Shown in pieces: positions 52,327-59,586 of a stretch of DNA of 64,000 nucleotides. The stretch comes from Streptococcus hyointestinalis (GTDB lineage: Bacteria > Bacillota > Bacilli > Lactobacillales > Streptococcaceae). The notes below the pieces were generated by a model. The model was not told the DNA's origin and searched no databases. It was given only the letters and a program-made list of their open reading frames with translations. The number at the start of each line of letters is the position of its first letter. The stretch's first letter is position 1. The stretch covers positions 124,001 to 188,000 of the forward strand of contig NZ_JAAKGB010000001.1 in the NCBI RefSeq assembly GCF_011039275.1. The letters are read 5' to 3'. Both the position numbers and the translations under genes were made by a program.

Positions 52327-52761
52327 ATGACAATGAGAGAGTTTGCAGACCACATACTGGCTAGAGCGCAAGAAACAAAACATCCCGTCACTAATTTATC
52401 CTTGCAAAAAATTATGTACTTTGTTTTACGCAACTCATCACAGATATTGACTCGAGACGAGCAAGAAGAGATATATTCTGAACCATTTTTAGTATGGCGG
52501 TATGGTCCAGTAGTTGAATCGGAATATAATCGCTTCAATATCTTTGGGTCCTCTGAGATAGTAGGGGAGTATCAAGCTAATCAACGTTATGAAAAACTAA
52601 ATCCTTTAATAGATAAATTTCTAGATGTTGCACCATTTAGAATGGTTAGCGCAAGCCATACTCACCACTTTTGGAAAAATAACCAAGAAGCTATTGTCTA
52701 TGGCCGTAGCGATATAAGTTATCCACTTGATGATGTATTAAGAGATGGAACAACAAACTGA
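52327..52761 (+). CDS. Panacea/DUF4065-domain protein, candidate antitoxin
   Basis: A 144-residue soluble protein resembling the SocA/GepA-like DUF4065 family, called Panacea. It shows the family's N-terminal helix and TNLSLQKIMYFVL (residues 22-34), then FLVWRYGPVVESEYNRF (near 57-73). Panacea domains are known antitoxins that neutralise varied toxins, often by pairing with the gene beside them. Here the next gene overlaps by 17 bases and encodes a membrane protein. GGGAGG precedes the ATG. It is transcribed from its own regulated promoter and is not part of the late operon. The role as antitoxin is inference. Confidence 0.72.
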   Translation: MTMREFADHILARAQETKHPVTNLSLQKIMYFVLRNSSQILTRDEQEEIYSEPFLVWRYGPVVESEYNRFNIFGSSEIVGEYQANQRYEKLNPLIDKFLDVAPFRMVSASHTHHFWKNNQEAIVYGRSDISYPLDDVLRDGTTN

Positions 52762-53644
52762 TTATTTAGGGGCTTTTTTACAAATTCTTGATAAGGAAAG
52801 CAATAATAGTTATAGTTCTGCAAGCCAGTCTAATATTGTAGATGAACTAGATTCTGTAACTCCTCCTGCTGACACTGTTGATTCTGCAGAGTTAGAAGAT
52901 GATATAAAAGCTTTACTAGATAAAATTCCGACAACTGATACAGTGATTATTGATTATCAGTTTGTAGCAAGAAAAGTTTATACTAGTCAGTATGCTGAAT
53001 TTACAAGTTTTTTCCAAAAAGTAAAAATTGTATTACAAGACTTGGAAGAAAATTACGATGAAAAGCCTGTTGTCACACTAAAAAAGATGTTAAACCAAGC
53101 AGAGTTATCTCAAGTTCAAAAAAGTGAGCTTTATAATTCTTTGCAGAGTGAATTACATAACACTTATATGTCGTTAGAACAAGAAAATCAACGATTAACG
53201 CGAGAGATCAATGCGTCTTATGAAAGGTTAGCAGGCTTACAAAATGAACTGAACGAAAATATACCTGAAAAAATCAATAATATGTACGGAGAAATTATTG
53301 GTATTCTTGGGGTGTTCTCAGCTTTTGTTTTTGTTATGTTTGGAGGCTTCTCTAGTTTATCAGAGATTTTAGATAATTTAGGTGCTAAAGAAGTGTCTTT
53401 AGGTAGGACTTTAATGATAGCTAGTATCCTTATTGGTTTCATTTTTACCATCGTATATGCTTTGTTGTTGTGGACTTCAAAAGTATCTGGAAAATCTATA
53501 GTGGACAAAAGTTGTGATTGTCTTGGGCGTTGCAATAATATTTTTCATATCTACGGAAGACATCGATTTTATTTGAGTGTTGTTTTGTTTAGTTTGTTGT
53601 GCTCAGCGGTATTAGCGATTCTTATACAGCATTATAATTGGTAA
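52745..53644 (+). CDS. Coiled-coil, three-TM membrane protein, candidate toxin
   Basis: 299 residues. Residues 1-125 are soluble and acidic, 128-178 coiled coil, then hydrophobic helices at about 184-202, 222-244 and 275-295, with a Cys-containing segment (DKSCDCLGRCNN) between the last two. No enzymatic motif is visible. Its overlap with the Panacea gene and absence of a strong RBS imply coupled, lower translation, the order expected for antitoxin-then-toxin. A membrane-acting toxin or a superinfection-exclusion protein are both possible. Base composition is more AT-rich than the neighbouring tail genes, suggesting separate acquisition. Confidence 0.65.
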   Translation: MEQQTDYLGAFLQILDKESNNSYSSASQSNIVDELDSVTPPADTVDSAELEDDIKALLDKIPTTDTVIIDYQFVARKVYTSQYAEFTSFFQKVKIVLQDLEENYDEKPVVTLKKMLNQAELSQVQKSELYNSLQSELHNTYMSLEQENQRLTREINASYERLAGLQNELNENIPEKINNMYGEIIGILGVFSAFVFVMFGGFSSLSEILDNLGAKEVSLGRTLMIASILIGFIFTIVYALLLWTSKVSGKSIVDKSCDCLGRCNNIFHIYGRHRFYLSVVLFSLLCSAVLAILIQHYNW

Positions 53645-53688
53645 AAGTTTGTTGCCTTGTGACAACATAGAATAGGGTTTAATTGAAT

Positions 53689-53721
53689 CAACATGACATA
53701 AATGTCATGTTGGTATTTTTT
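53689..53721 (+). terminator. Terminator after the accessory pair
   Basis: A perfect 11-bp stem (53,689-53,699 with 53,702-53,712), a two-base loop, and six Ts a few bases later. It ends the accessory operon before paratox; the tight dyad could also serve as an operator. Confidence 0.75.
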
Positions 53722-53756
53722 GTTTTGTGATAGACTAGTGTTGAAAGGTGGTAAAT

Positions 53757-53954
53757 ATGAATAATACATTATATAACTTTATCGAAGCTATCGCACTTGG
53801 ACAGTTGGACTACCAAGGAACAGATAAAGTCGTCCGCAAAGACGGTAAAATTTACGACTTTGTTTTGGACGGTGAGGACGTCCAACCTCATGAGATCGTG
53901 ACAGTAGAGTGTATGGTTGACGTGATTTCAGAGATTAGCGACTACAAATTTTAG
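53757..53954 (+). CDS. prx: Paratox (Prx)-like inhibitor of competence
   Basis: A 65-residue protein matching the streptococcal prophage protein paratox: N-terminal helix (YNFIEAIALGQL), then VVRKDGKIYDFVLDGEDV and a C-terminal VTVECMVDVISEI. In Streptococcus pyogenes, Prx binds the DNA-binding domain of ComR and blocks competence; the acidic surface residue in I-F-D-Y is kept here as I-Y-D-F. As in S. pyogenes, the gene lies at the attR end. GAAAGGTGG precedes the ATG by six bases; a GTG three codons upstream overlaps the RBS. Its TAG overlaps the comYC remnant's GTG. Confidence 0.85.
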   Translation: MNNTLYNFIEAIALGQLDYQGTDKVVRKDGKIYDFVLDGEDVQPHEIVTVECMVDVISEISDYKF

Positions 53955-53990
53955 TGTCCTTGATTGAGATGCTCGTCGTCCTTGTTATCA
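53944..53990. other. attR attachment site
   Basis: Right phage-host junction. The phage half has the arm ACAAATTTTA (53,944-53,953), inside the 3' end of prx. Shared core: ATTGA (53,963-53,967). Host comYC resumes at GATGCTCGTC. The arm is the inverted partner of the one in attL. Confidence 0.8.
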
Positions 53991-54235
53991 TCAGTGTCTT
54001 GCTGCTTCTTTTTGTGCCTAATCTGACTAAGCAAAAAGAAAAAGTCACACAGACTGGAAACGCCGCTGTTGTCAAGGTTGTTGAGAGTCAAGCAGAGCTT
54101 TACAATCTCAACCACGAGGACAAGGCAACCCTTGCTAAGCTGGTCAAATCTGGCGACATCTCAAGCAAGCAGTCAAAAGCTTACAGCGAATACTATGCAC
54201 AAAATCCTAAAGAAACGGCTACTGTGGCAAATTAA
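53954..54235 (+). pseudogene. comYC: comYC 3' fragment after the prophage
   Basis: Encodes nearly all of mature ComYC: SLIEMLVVLVIISVLLLL then the soluble pilin domain to the native stop. The phage supplies a GTG at 53,954 that overlaps the prx TAG, giving a possible 93-residue product. That product would lack the basic leader and the cleavage-site residues (K-A-F-T), so PilD-like processing by ComC should fail. Translation could still keep the downstream comYD-G coupled. Excision restores the full gene. Confidence 0.9.
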
Positions 54236-54638
54236 AGCCTTTACGCTTCTCGAGAGCCTTGTCACTCTCTTTGTCCTCTCCTTTTTAACTCTTCTCTTAT
54301 CTGGAGCAGTAGGAAAGACTTTTGCCAGTGTCAAGGAAACGCTCTTTTGGCTACAATTTGAGCAAATCTACCGAGATACGCAAAAGCTGAGTGCGACAAG
54401 GCAAAGCCAGATGGCTTTAGATGTCACAAGTACCGTTACAAATGGTTACACCAGTCTTGCTCTGCCAGAGACAGTGACAGCGCTAGAGCCTAAGCATATC
54501 GTGTTTGATAGCGCAGGTGGCAACTCCTCTCTAGCTAAAATCCAATTTCAAACGGCAGACAAGCTTGTCACCTATCAACTCTATCTAGGAAGTGGTAACT
54601 ATAAAAAATCAGAAACTAGCCGCCTACATTCTCCTTGA
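54195..54638 (+). CDS. comYD: Minor competence pseudopilin ComYD (ComGD)
   Basis: A 147-residue minor pseudopilin. A basic leader is followed by the IKAFTLLESLVTLFVLSFL prepilin motif (residues 13-31) with the +5 Glu, then a soluble domain. It overlaps comYC by 41 bases. The start is chosen to leave a short leader; an in-frame extension has no RBS. In the lysogen it is cut off from the cin-box by 43 kb. Confidence 0.9.
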   Translation: MHKILKKRLLWQIKAFTLLESLVTLFVLSFLTLLLSGAVGKTFASVKETLFWLQFEQIYRDTQKLSATRQSQMALDVTSTVTNGYTSLALPETVTALEPKHIVFDSAGGNSSLAKIQFQTADKLVTYQLYLGSGNYKKSETSRLHSP

Positions 54639-54885
54639 AAGCCTTGTGGCACTGGCTATTTTAGCCTGTATCACAAGTATCCTCCTAGGCGAATTTGACA
54701 GACAAAGAAAGATTTTGCAAGAAAGTCAAGACAGACAGGAAGCTTTGCTGTTAGCGACAATGGCGATTAACGCAAAGAAAAAAGAGCTCCGCCTCAACGG
54801 AGTGTCTGTCTCAATCAAAGAGCACTCAGGAGGCGTCTTTGTTTATCATGAAAAAGAGGAACTTCTCCATGCGCTTAAAGAGTAA
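54592..54885 (+). CDS. comYE: Minor competence pseudopilin ComYE (ComGE)
   Basis: A 97-residue minor pseudopilin with prepilin-like LAAYILLESLVALAILACI near the N-terminus. It uses a GTG start embedded in the end of comYD (47-base overlap), typical of this compact operon. The soluble part is short, as in streptococcal homologues. Confidence 0.85.
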   Translation: MVTIKNQKLAAYILLESLVALAILACITSILLGEFDRQRKILQESQDRQEALLLATMAINAKKKELRLNGVSVSIKEHSGGVFVYHEKEELLHALKE

Positions 54886-55306
54886 ACTTAAAGCTTTTAC
54901 CCTGCTTGAGTGTTTGATAGCACTCTTAGTTATATCGGGTTCTGTCCTTGTCTATCAAGGGCTAACACGAACGCTCTCAAGTAATATCCATTATTTTTCT
55001 AGCAATCATCAAAGTAATTGGCTACTCTTTGCCAAGCAGCTGCAAAGTGAGTGGGAAAACTGCCAGCTAGACCATGTGACAGAGCAAAAAGTCTACGTTA
55101 AAAAGGGCAACCAAGACTTGGCTTATGGCTTGTCTACTAGCGATGATTTTCGTAAAACAAATGGCAACAATAAAGGCTATCAGCCCATGCTCTTTGGCTT
55201 AAAAGCCTGTCAGGTGCAGGAAATAAATGGGCTTGTCACCCTGCACTTGACCTTTAAAGACGGCTTAGAGAGGACATTTATCTATGATTTTAAAGCGCAA
55301 AGTTAA
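54839..55306 (+). CDS. comYF: Minor competence pseudopilin ComYF (ComGF)
   Basis: About 150 residues, with the pilin-like LKAFTLLECLIALLVISGSV and a C-terminal domain. Three starts are possible: TTG 54,839 five bases after AGGAGG, ATG 54,848, or ATG 54,869 nine bases after AGAGG, which leaves the most usual leader. It overlaps both comYE and comYG. Confidence 0.85.
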   Translation: MFIMKKRNFSMRLKSKLKAFTLLECLIALLVISGSVLVYQGLTRTLSSNIHYFSSNHQSNWLLFAKQLQSEWENCQLDHVTEQKVYVKKGNQDLAYGLSTSDDFRKTNGNNKGYQPMLFGLKACQVQEINGLVTLHLTFKDGLERTFIYDFKAQS

Positions 55307-55718
55307 GGCGGGAGTCCTCCTCTATGCTCTCTTGATGGCAGCTATCTTCACTCTTTTGTTACAATTTTACCTAGGGCGTGTAAAAGCCAGTCGTATCCAG
55401 CAGTTGGCGCAAGAAGAAGCCAGTAAAGCTTATCTGATTGCGACCTTAGTCAAAGACCAAAAAGACGCTGATCTTACCTTTGAAGGGGCACAGGTCACAG
55501 TAGAGCCTAAAGAAGAACGCTTGGATGTAACAGTCACTCTCTCCTCAAAAGGAAGGTATCACTACACTTTTCATACGACACCAAAAACAGATGTGTCGTC
55601 CTCATCTCAATCCTCAACCAATGTTTCATATTCCTCAACCCAAGAAGAAACGATACCTTCTACATCCGTGACTGAGCTAAAGACAGACCAAGACACGCCC
55701 AATTCATCGAAAAGCTAG
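55284..55718 (+). CDS. comYG: Competence protein ComYG (ComGG)
   Basis: A 144-residue minor pseudopilin: VKAGVLLYALLMAAIFTLLL at the N-terminus, a beta-rich middle and a Ser/Thr-rich tail of about 40 residues. Unlike most pilins it has no FTLLE glutamate, as is normal for ComGG. It ends inside a terminator stem. Confidence 0.85.
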   Translation: MILKRKVKAGVLLYALLMAAIFTLLLQFYLGRVKASRIQQLAQEEASKAYLIATLVKDQKDADLTFEGAQVTVEPKEERLDVTVTLSSKGRYHYTFHTTPKTDVSSSSQSSTNVSYSSTQEETIPSTSVTELKTDQDTPNSSKS

Positions 55719-55735
55719 GTTCAGCCTAGCTTTTC
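55711..55735 (+). terminator. Terminator after comYG
   Basis: A 9-bp stem (55,711-55,719 with 55,725-55,733) and TTTTC. The comYG stop is within the left arm. Confidence 0.75.
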
Positions 55736-55776
55736 TTTCTGTTTATTTTTTGGTATGATAAGACACGGAGGAAGAC

Positions 55777-56733
55777 ATGAATTTTGAAACCATTGAAAAG
55801 GCTTATGCCTTATTACTTGAGAATGTACAGCTCATTCAAAATCAGCTCAAAACGACTTTTTACGATGCGCTGATTGAGCAAAATGCGCTCTACGTGACAA
55901 AGGAAGCGCAATATTCTCGTATTGTAGACAATAACCAAGCGCTTGAAAAGCTCAATCTTTCTGCTGAGGAGTGGCGTCGTGCTTTTCAGTTCTTACTGAT
56001 AAAAGCCTCACAAACAGAGCTGCTGCAGGTCAATCATCAATTGACTCCAGATAGCATTGGCTTTATTCTTTTGTATTTGCTAGAGGAGTTGACGGCAGAT
56101 AAGAGTCTTGATGTGCTGGAGATTGGCAGTGGTACGGGAAATCTCGCCTACACGCTTTTAAATAACAGCCAAAAAGAACTGCACTACATGGGGATTGAAG
56201 TGGATGATTTGCTGATTGACTTGTCTGCAAGTATGGCTGATGTCATGCAGTTAGATGCGCAGTTTATCCAAGAAGACGCTGTGCGCCCGCAATTGATGAA
56301 GCCAAGTGATGTGATTATCAGTGATTTGCCAATTGGCTATTATCCAAACGACGCTATTGCAAAACGCTATCAAGTGGCTAGCACGAGCGAGCATACTTAT
56401 GCCCATCATCTGCTCATGGAGCAATCGCTCAAATACCTAAAGAAGGATGGTCTGGCTATTTTCCTAGCGCCAAACAATCTACTGACCAGCCCGCAAAGCG
56501 ATTTGTTAAAGGCTTGGCTCCATCAAGCAGCTAGTGTTCTAGCGGTTATTGCCTTGCCAGAAAATCTCTTTGGGCATGAAAAAAATGCCAAGTCCATCTT
56601 TGTCCTTAAAAAGCAAACAGACACGCCACAAGAGACCTTTGTCTACCAGCTTGGCGACTTGCAGCAGCAAGAAAGTATGCTTGCTTTTATCGAAAATTTC
56701 CAAAAATGGAAAACTGATAATGGTCAATCCTAA
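55777..56733 (+). CDS. comYH: Class I SAM-dependent methyltransferase ComYH
   Basis: A 318-residue protein with N6-adenine-methylase-like fold. SAM motif I is DVLEIGSGTGNLAYTLL (near residues 112-128), and motif IV reads SDLPIGYYP instead of NPPY. It is known as comYH in Streptococcus mutans, where it is linked to competence. The absence of N-P-P suggests that DNA adenine methylation is not certain. It has its own weak promoter region after the comYG terminator. Confidence 0.88.
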   Translation: MNFETIEKAYALLLENVQLIQNQLKTTFYDALIEQNALYVTKEAQYSRIVDNNQALEKLNLSAEEWRRAFQFLLIKASQTELLQVNHQLTPDSIGFILLYLLEELTADKSLDVLEIGSGTGNLAYTLLNNSQKELHYMGIEVDDLLIDLSASMADVMQLDAQFIQEDAVRPQLMKPSDVIISDLPIGYYPNDAIAKRYQVASTSEHTYAHHLLMEQSLKYLKKDGLAIFLAPNNLLTSPQSDLLKAWLHQAASVLAVIALPENLFGHEKNAKSIFVLKKQTDTPQETFVYQLGDLQQQESMLAFIENFQKWKTDNGQS

Positions 56734-56794
56734 AATTTTATGATAGAATAGAGATGTGTTGAAAACGCTTAAATAAAATTAGATGGGGTGACTT

Positions 56795-57988
56795 ATGACA
56801 AAGACAATTGCCATTAACGCTGGAAGCTCAAGTCTCAAGTGGCAGTTATATGAGATGCCAGACGAAGTCGTTATCGCTAAAGGATTGATTGAACGTATTG
56901 GGCTTAAAGACTCACGCTCGACCGTAAAATTTAACGGGACCTCAGATACACAGACGCTAGATATCGTAGACCACACGCAGGCGGTTACGATTTTGCTAGA
57001 GGATTTGAAGCGCCACGGTATCATCGAAGACTACGATGAAATCACAGGTGTGGGTCACCGTGTGGTGGCTGGTGGTGAGTATTTTAAAAAATCGGATCTG
57101 GTCACTGAGGAAGTGATTGAGCAGGTGGAGGAGCTGTCGCTTCTTGCGCCTCTACATAATCCTGGTGCGGCAGCTGGTATTCGTGCCTTTCGTGAGATTT
57201 TGCCAGATATTGTCAGTGTTGTTGTCTTTGACACCTCTTTTCACACGACCATGCCTAGGCATGCTTATCTCTATCCGATTCCACAGAAATATTATCAAAA
57301 ATATAAGGTGCGTAAGTACGGAGCGCACGGCACAAGCCATAAGTATGTCGCTCAAGAAGCCGCTAAAATGCTAGGGCGTCCGCTTGAGGAGCTCAAGCTC
57401 ATCACAGCCCATGTAGGGAACGGCGTTTCTGTCACTGCCAACTATCACGGTGAGTCTATGGATACGTCAATGGGCTTCACACCGCTTGCAGGTCCTATGA
57501 TGGGGACACGCTCAGGTGATATTGACCCAGCCATCATCCCTTATCTTATCGCTCAAGATCCAGAGCTAAAAGACGCTGCTGATGTTGTGGATATGCTTAA
57601 CAAGCAGTCTGGGCTTCTTGGAGTGTCGGGTATCTCTAGTGATATGCGTGACATTGAGGATGGATTGCAGCGCCATGACCCAAATGCAGTTCTAGCTTAT
57701 AATATCTTTATTGACCGTCTGAAGAAGTTTATCGGACAATATCTCGCCGTGCTAAACGGTGCGGATGCTATTGTCTTTACAGCAGGTATGGGTGAAAATG
57801 CTCCGATGATGCGTCAGGATATTATCCAAGGGCTTTCTTGGTTTGGTATGGAAATTGACCCAGCAAAGAATGTCTTTGGGCATGTTGGTGAGATCACAAC
57901 ACCAGACTCTCGTGTCAAGGTTCTCGTTGTGCCAACAGATGAAGAACTCATGATTGCGCGTGATGTGGAGTTTTTCAAAAATAATTAA
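56795..57988 (+). CDS. ackA: Acetate kinase
   Basis: Interconverts acetyl phosphate and acetate with ATP, the last step of mixed-acid acetate formation. The 397-residue length is standard. The N-terminal [16 protein letters not shown] carries the ASKHA-fold phosphate loop; [19 protein letters not shown] and GNGVS segments hold substrate and catalytic residues; the C-terminal [10 protein letters not shown] is typical. It follows comYH, as in most streptococci, with GGGGTG upstream and a strong terminator after. Confidence 0.96.
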   Translation: MTKTIAINAGSSSLKWQLYEMPDEVVIAKGLIERIGLKDSRSTVKFNGTSDTQTLDIVDHTQAVTILLEDLKRHGIIEDYDEITGVGHRVVAGGEYFKKSDLVTEEVIEQVEELSLLAPLHNPGAAAGIRAFREILPDIVSVVVFDTSFHTTMPRHAYLYPIPQKYYQKYKVRKYGAHGTSHKYVAQEAAKMLGRPLEELKLITAHVGNGVSVTANYHGESMDTSMGFTPLAGPMMGTRSGDIDPAIIPYLIAQDPELKDAADVVDMLNKQSGLLGVSGISSDMRDIEDGLQRHDPNAVLAYNIFIDRLKKFIGQYLAVLNGADAIVFTAGMGENAPMMRQDIIQGLSWFGMEIDPAKNVFGHVGEITTPDSRVKVLVVPTDEELMIARDVEFFKNN

Positions 57989-58018
57989 CCTTGTTATCAA
58001 ATATTATGATAAGACCAG

Positions 58019-58046
58019 AAAAGCTGTTGCAAGCAACAGCTTTTTT
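58019..58046 (+). terminator. Terminator after ackA
   Basis: A perfect 12-bp stem (58,019-58,030 with 58,033-58,044), a two-base loop and a T-run of six. Confidence 0.88.
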
Positions 58047-58049
58047 GTT

Positions 58050-58800
58050 ATGTGACTTTAGTCCGTCTCGCTCCGAAGGTGCGAGACAAATAAACCACCC
58101 GCTATGCGGGTGCGCATCGCAGGTTATACAAAAAAACTCCAAACGCGATACAATAAAGGTGTTCAAGCCTATTGTAAAGCGAAAGGAGAAAAGTATGGCT
58201 CAAAAAGCACATAGTTTATCACACACAAAATGGAATTGTAAATATCACATTGTGTTCACCCCTAAGTATAGACGAAAAATTATCTATAATCAATATAGAA
58301 GTAGCTTGGGTGAAATATTCCGCCGATTATGTAGTTACAAAGGTGTTGAGATTCTCGAAGGACATCTTATGCCAGATCATGTTCACATGTTGGTGAGTAT
58401 CCCACCGAGGATAAGCGTTTCGAGTTTTATGGGCTACTTGAAAGGCAAAAGTGCTCTTATGATGTTTGACAAACACGCCAATCTCAAATATAAGTTTGGT
58501 AACCGCCATTTTTGGGCAGAGGGTTATTATGTGAGTACGGTGGGACTTAACGAAGCCACCATTAAAAAATATATTCAAGAACAGGAGAATCATGACATTG
58601 CACTAGATAAATTGAGTGTGAAAGAGTATGAAGATCCCTTTAGGGATAATGGTAAGTAGTACTAATGCCTCTTTGAGAGGCTAGTGACGAGTCAAGAGCA
58701 ATAAGGCTTGAACAAAGTGAAAGCCAGCGTCTTTAGGCGCTGGCTAGTGTTATGGGCTTATAGCCCCTGTTCAAACCACCCGTTAGACGGGTGGTTATGA
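58050..58800 (+). mobile_element. IS200/IS605-family insertion sequence (tnpA only)
   Basis: One Y1 transposase gene flanked by subterminal hairpins and not by inverted repeats, as in IS200. On the left: GTCTCGC/GCGAGAC (58,065-58,071 with 58,081-58,087) and CACCCGC/GCGGGTG (58,096-58,102 with 58,106-58,112). On the right: GCCAGCG/CGCTGGC (58,723-58,729 with 58,738-58,744) and CCACCCG/CGGGTGG (58,776-58,782 with 58,788-58,794). No tnpB. The exact ends are estimated. Confidence 0.78.
58195..58659 (+). CDS. tnpA: IS200/IS605 TnpA (Y1 HUH) transposase
   Basis: A 154-residue single-strand transposase. The HUH metal motif appears as PDHVHMLV (near residue 62), and the catalytic tyrosine is in ATIKKYIQEQ (near 127). 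FTPKYRRKI and GNRHFWAEGYYVST are family signatures. Full length, so probably active. GAAAGGAG precedes the ATG; the in-frame region upstream is the element's left end. Confidence 0.93.
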   Translation: MAQKAHSLSHTKWNCKYHIVFTPKYRRKIIYNQYRSSLGEIFRRLCSYKGVEILEGHLMPDHVHMLVSIPPRISVSSFMGYLKGKSALMMFDKHANLKYKFGNRHFWAEGYYVSTVGLNEATIKKYIQEQENHDIALDKLSVKEYEDPFRDNGK

Positions 58801-58809
58801 TTATAAAAA

Positions 58810-58874
58810 ATGTAAAGGAGGCTTGACATAAAATGTAAAGTGTACTATACTTATAGATGTAAAGCAAACTTTAC
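58810..58874 (+). promoter_or_regulatory. Promoter with three ATGTAAAG sites for the XRE operon
   Basis: TTGACA (58,823-58,828) and TATACT (58,846-58,851) are 17 apart. ATGTAAAG occurs at 58,810, 58,833 and 58,857, spaced 23 and 24 bases. The last forms a dyad with CTTTAC (58,859-58,864 with 58,869-58,874). These are probable operators of the XRE regulator that follows. Confidence 0.65.
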
Positions 58875-58895
58875 TAAATGAATGTGAGGTGAAAC

Positions 58896-59096
58896 ATGGA
58901 AACACGCATTCAAGAATTGCGAAAAACACAAAAGCTCAGTCAAGCTGAGCTGGCGGATGCACTAGGTGTCACCAGACAGACCATTATCTCGCTAGAAAAA
59001 GGGCGCTATACTGCGTCACTAGAGTTAGCCTTTAAGATTGCTCGTTTTTTTGGCAAATCAATCGAGGACATTTTCATCTACGAAGAGGTGGACTGA
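58896..59096 (+). CDS. XRE-family small regulator
   Basis: A 66-residue helix-turn-helix protein (LSQAELADALGVTRQTIISLE, followed by a second helix pair and IEDIFIYEE). Proteins of this type often sit with ABC exporters and membrane proteins and repress their own operon. GTGAGGTG precedes the ATG. The whole downstream set runs in the same direction with small gaps. Confidence 0.88.
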   Translation: METRIQELRKTQKLSQAELADALGVTRQTIISLEKGRYTASLELAFKIARFFGKSIEDIFIYEEVD

Positions 59097-59124
59097 GGTC
59101 TGGTGCATGATGAAGGAGGAAAAG

Positions 59125-59577
59125 ATGTTTGTGACCTTTATGACGACAAAAAGTGGCAAGCCATCGGTGGAAAATTATCGTAAGATGACAAAGCGAGTGA
59201 CGGCTTTGCTGTGTGTCTTAGTCTTGGTCTTTGCCGTGCTACTCTACAAGCTGTCCTTAGATAGCTTTAACAGTGGCTTTGTTCTGGGCTTGATTATAGG
59301 GCTGGTCGCATGTATCGGACGAAATATCTACGTGCTAAGAAGCGATAAGCGCTTAAAGGCTAGTTACATCAAGGCAATAGATGAGCGCAACAAGTATCTG
59401 ACACAGCTGACTGTCAAGATTATCTATAGTTTGCTTGCGACAGCTGTCATGATCTTGCTTTTGTGTCATCATTTGCTGGGGTTTGATATTAGTTATGAAG
59501 CCTTGCTCTATAGTTTTTTGGTCTTGATATCTTACGGTTTTATCGGTGTTCGTTTTATTGTGGAGAGGGTTTATTAG
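59125..59577 (+). CDS. Hypothetical membrane protein
   Basis: A 150-residue protein with four hydrophobic helices in two pairs (about 27-45, 50-66, 97-118, 125-145) and a basic loop between. It starts 28 bases after the XRE gene at the ATG with AGGAGG five bases upstream; earlier ATGs have no RBS. XRE plus such a membrane protein is common beside ABC genes. The family name is uncertain. Confidence 0.7.
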   Translation: MFVTFMTTKSGKPSVENYRKMTKRVTALLCVLVLVFAVLLYKLSLDSFNSGFVLGLIIGLVACIGRNIYVLRSDKRLKASYIKAIDERNKYLTQLTVKIIYSLLATAVMILLLCHHLLGFDISYEALLYSFLVLISYGFIGVRFIVERVY

Positions 59578-59586
59578 GAGGTTATT

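Larger units (their letters stand above)
10992..53967. mobile_element. Siphovirus prophage integrated in comYC
   Basis: About 43 kb from the attL GA to the attR GA. It contains integrase, repressor, replication, packaging, head, tail, lysis and moron modules in the standard order for streptococcal and lactococcal siphoviruses. All structural genes are open, and the tail chaperone frameshift, holin and endolysin are intact, so it may be inducible. One early gene carries a frame disruption. Packaging genes (HNH, P27-type small terminase, Terminase_1-type large subunit, HK97 head) point to a cos mechanism. Integration in comYC/comGC is known for some streptococcal phages and stops transformation. 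Confidence 0.93.

Noticed and set aside
58048..58194. Coding extension upstream of tnpA in frame
   Set aside because: This DNA contains the IS left-end hairpins, and the family start MAQKAHSLSHT with GAAAGGAG is at 58,195.
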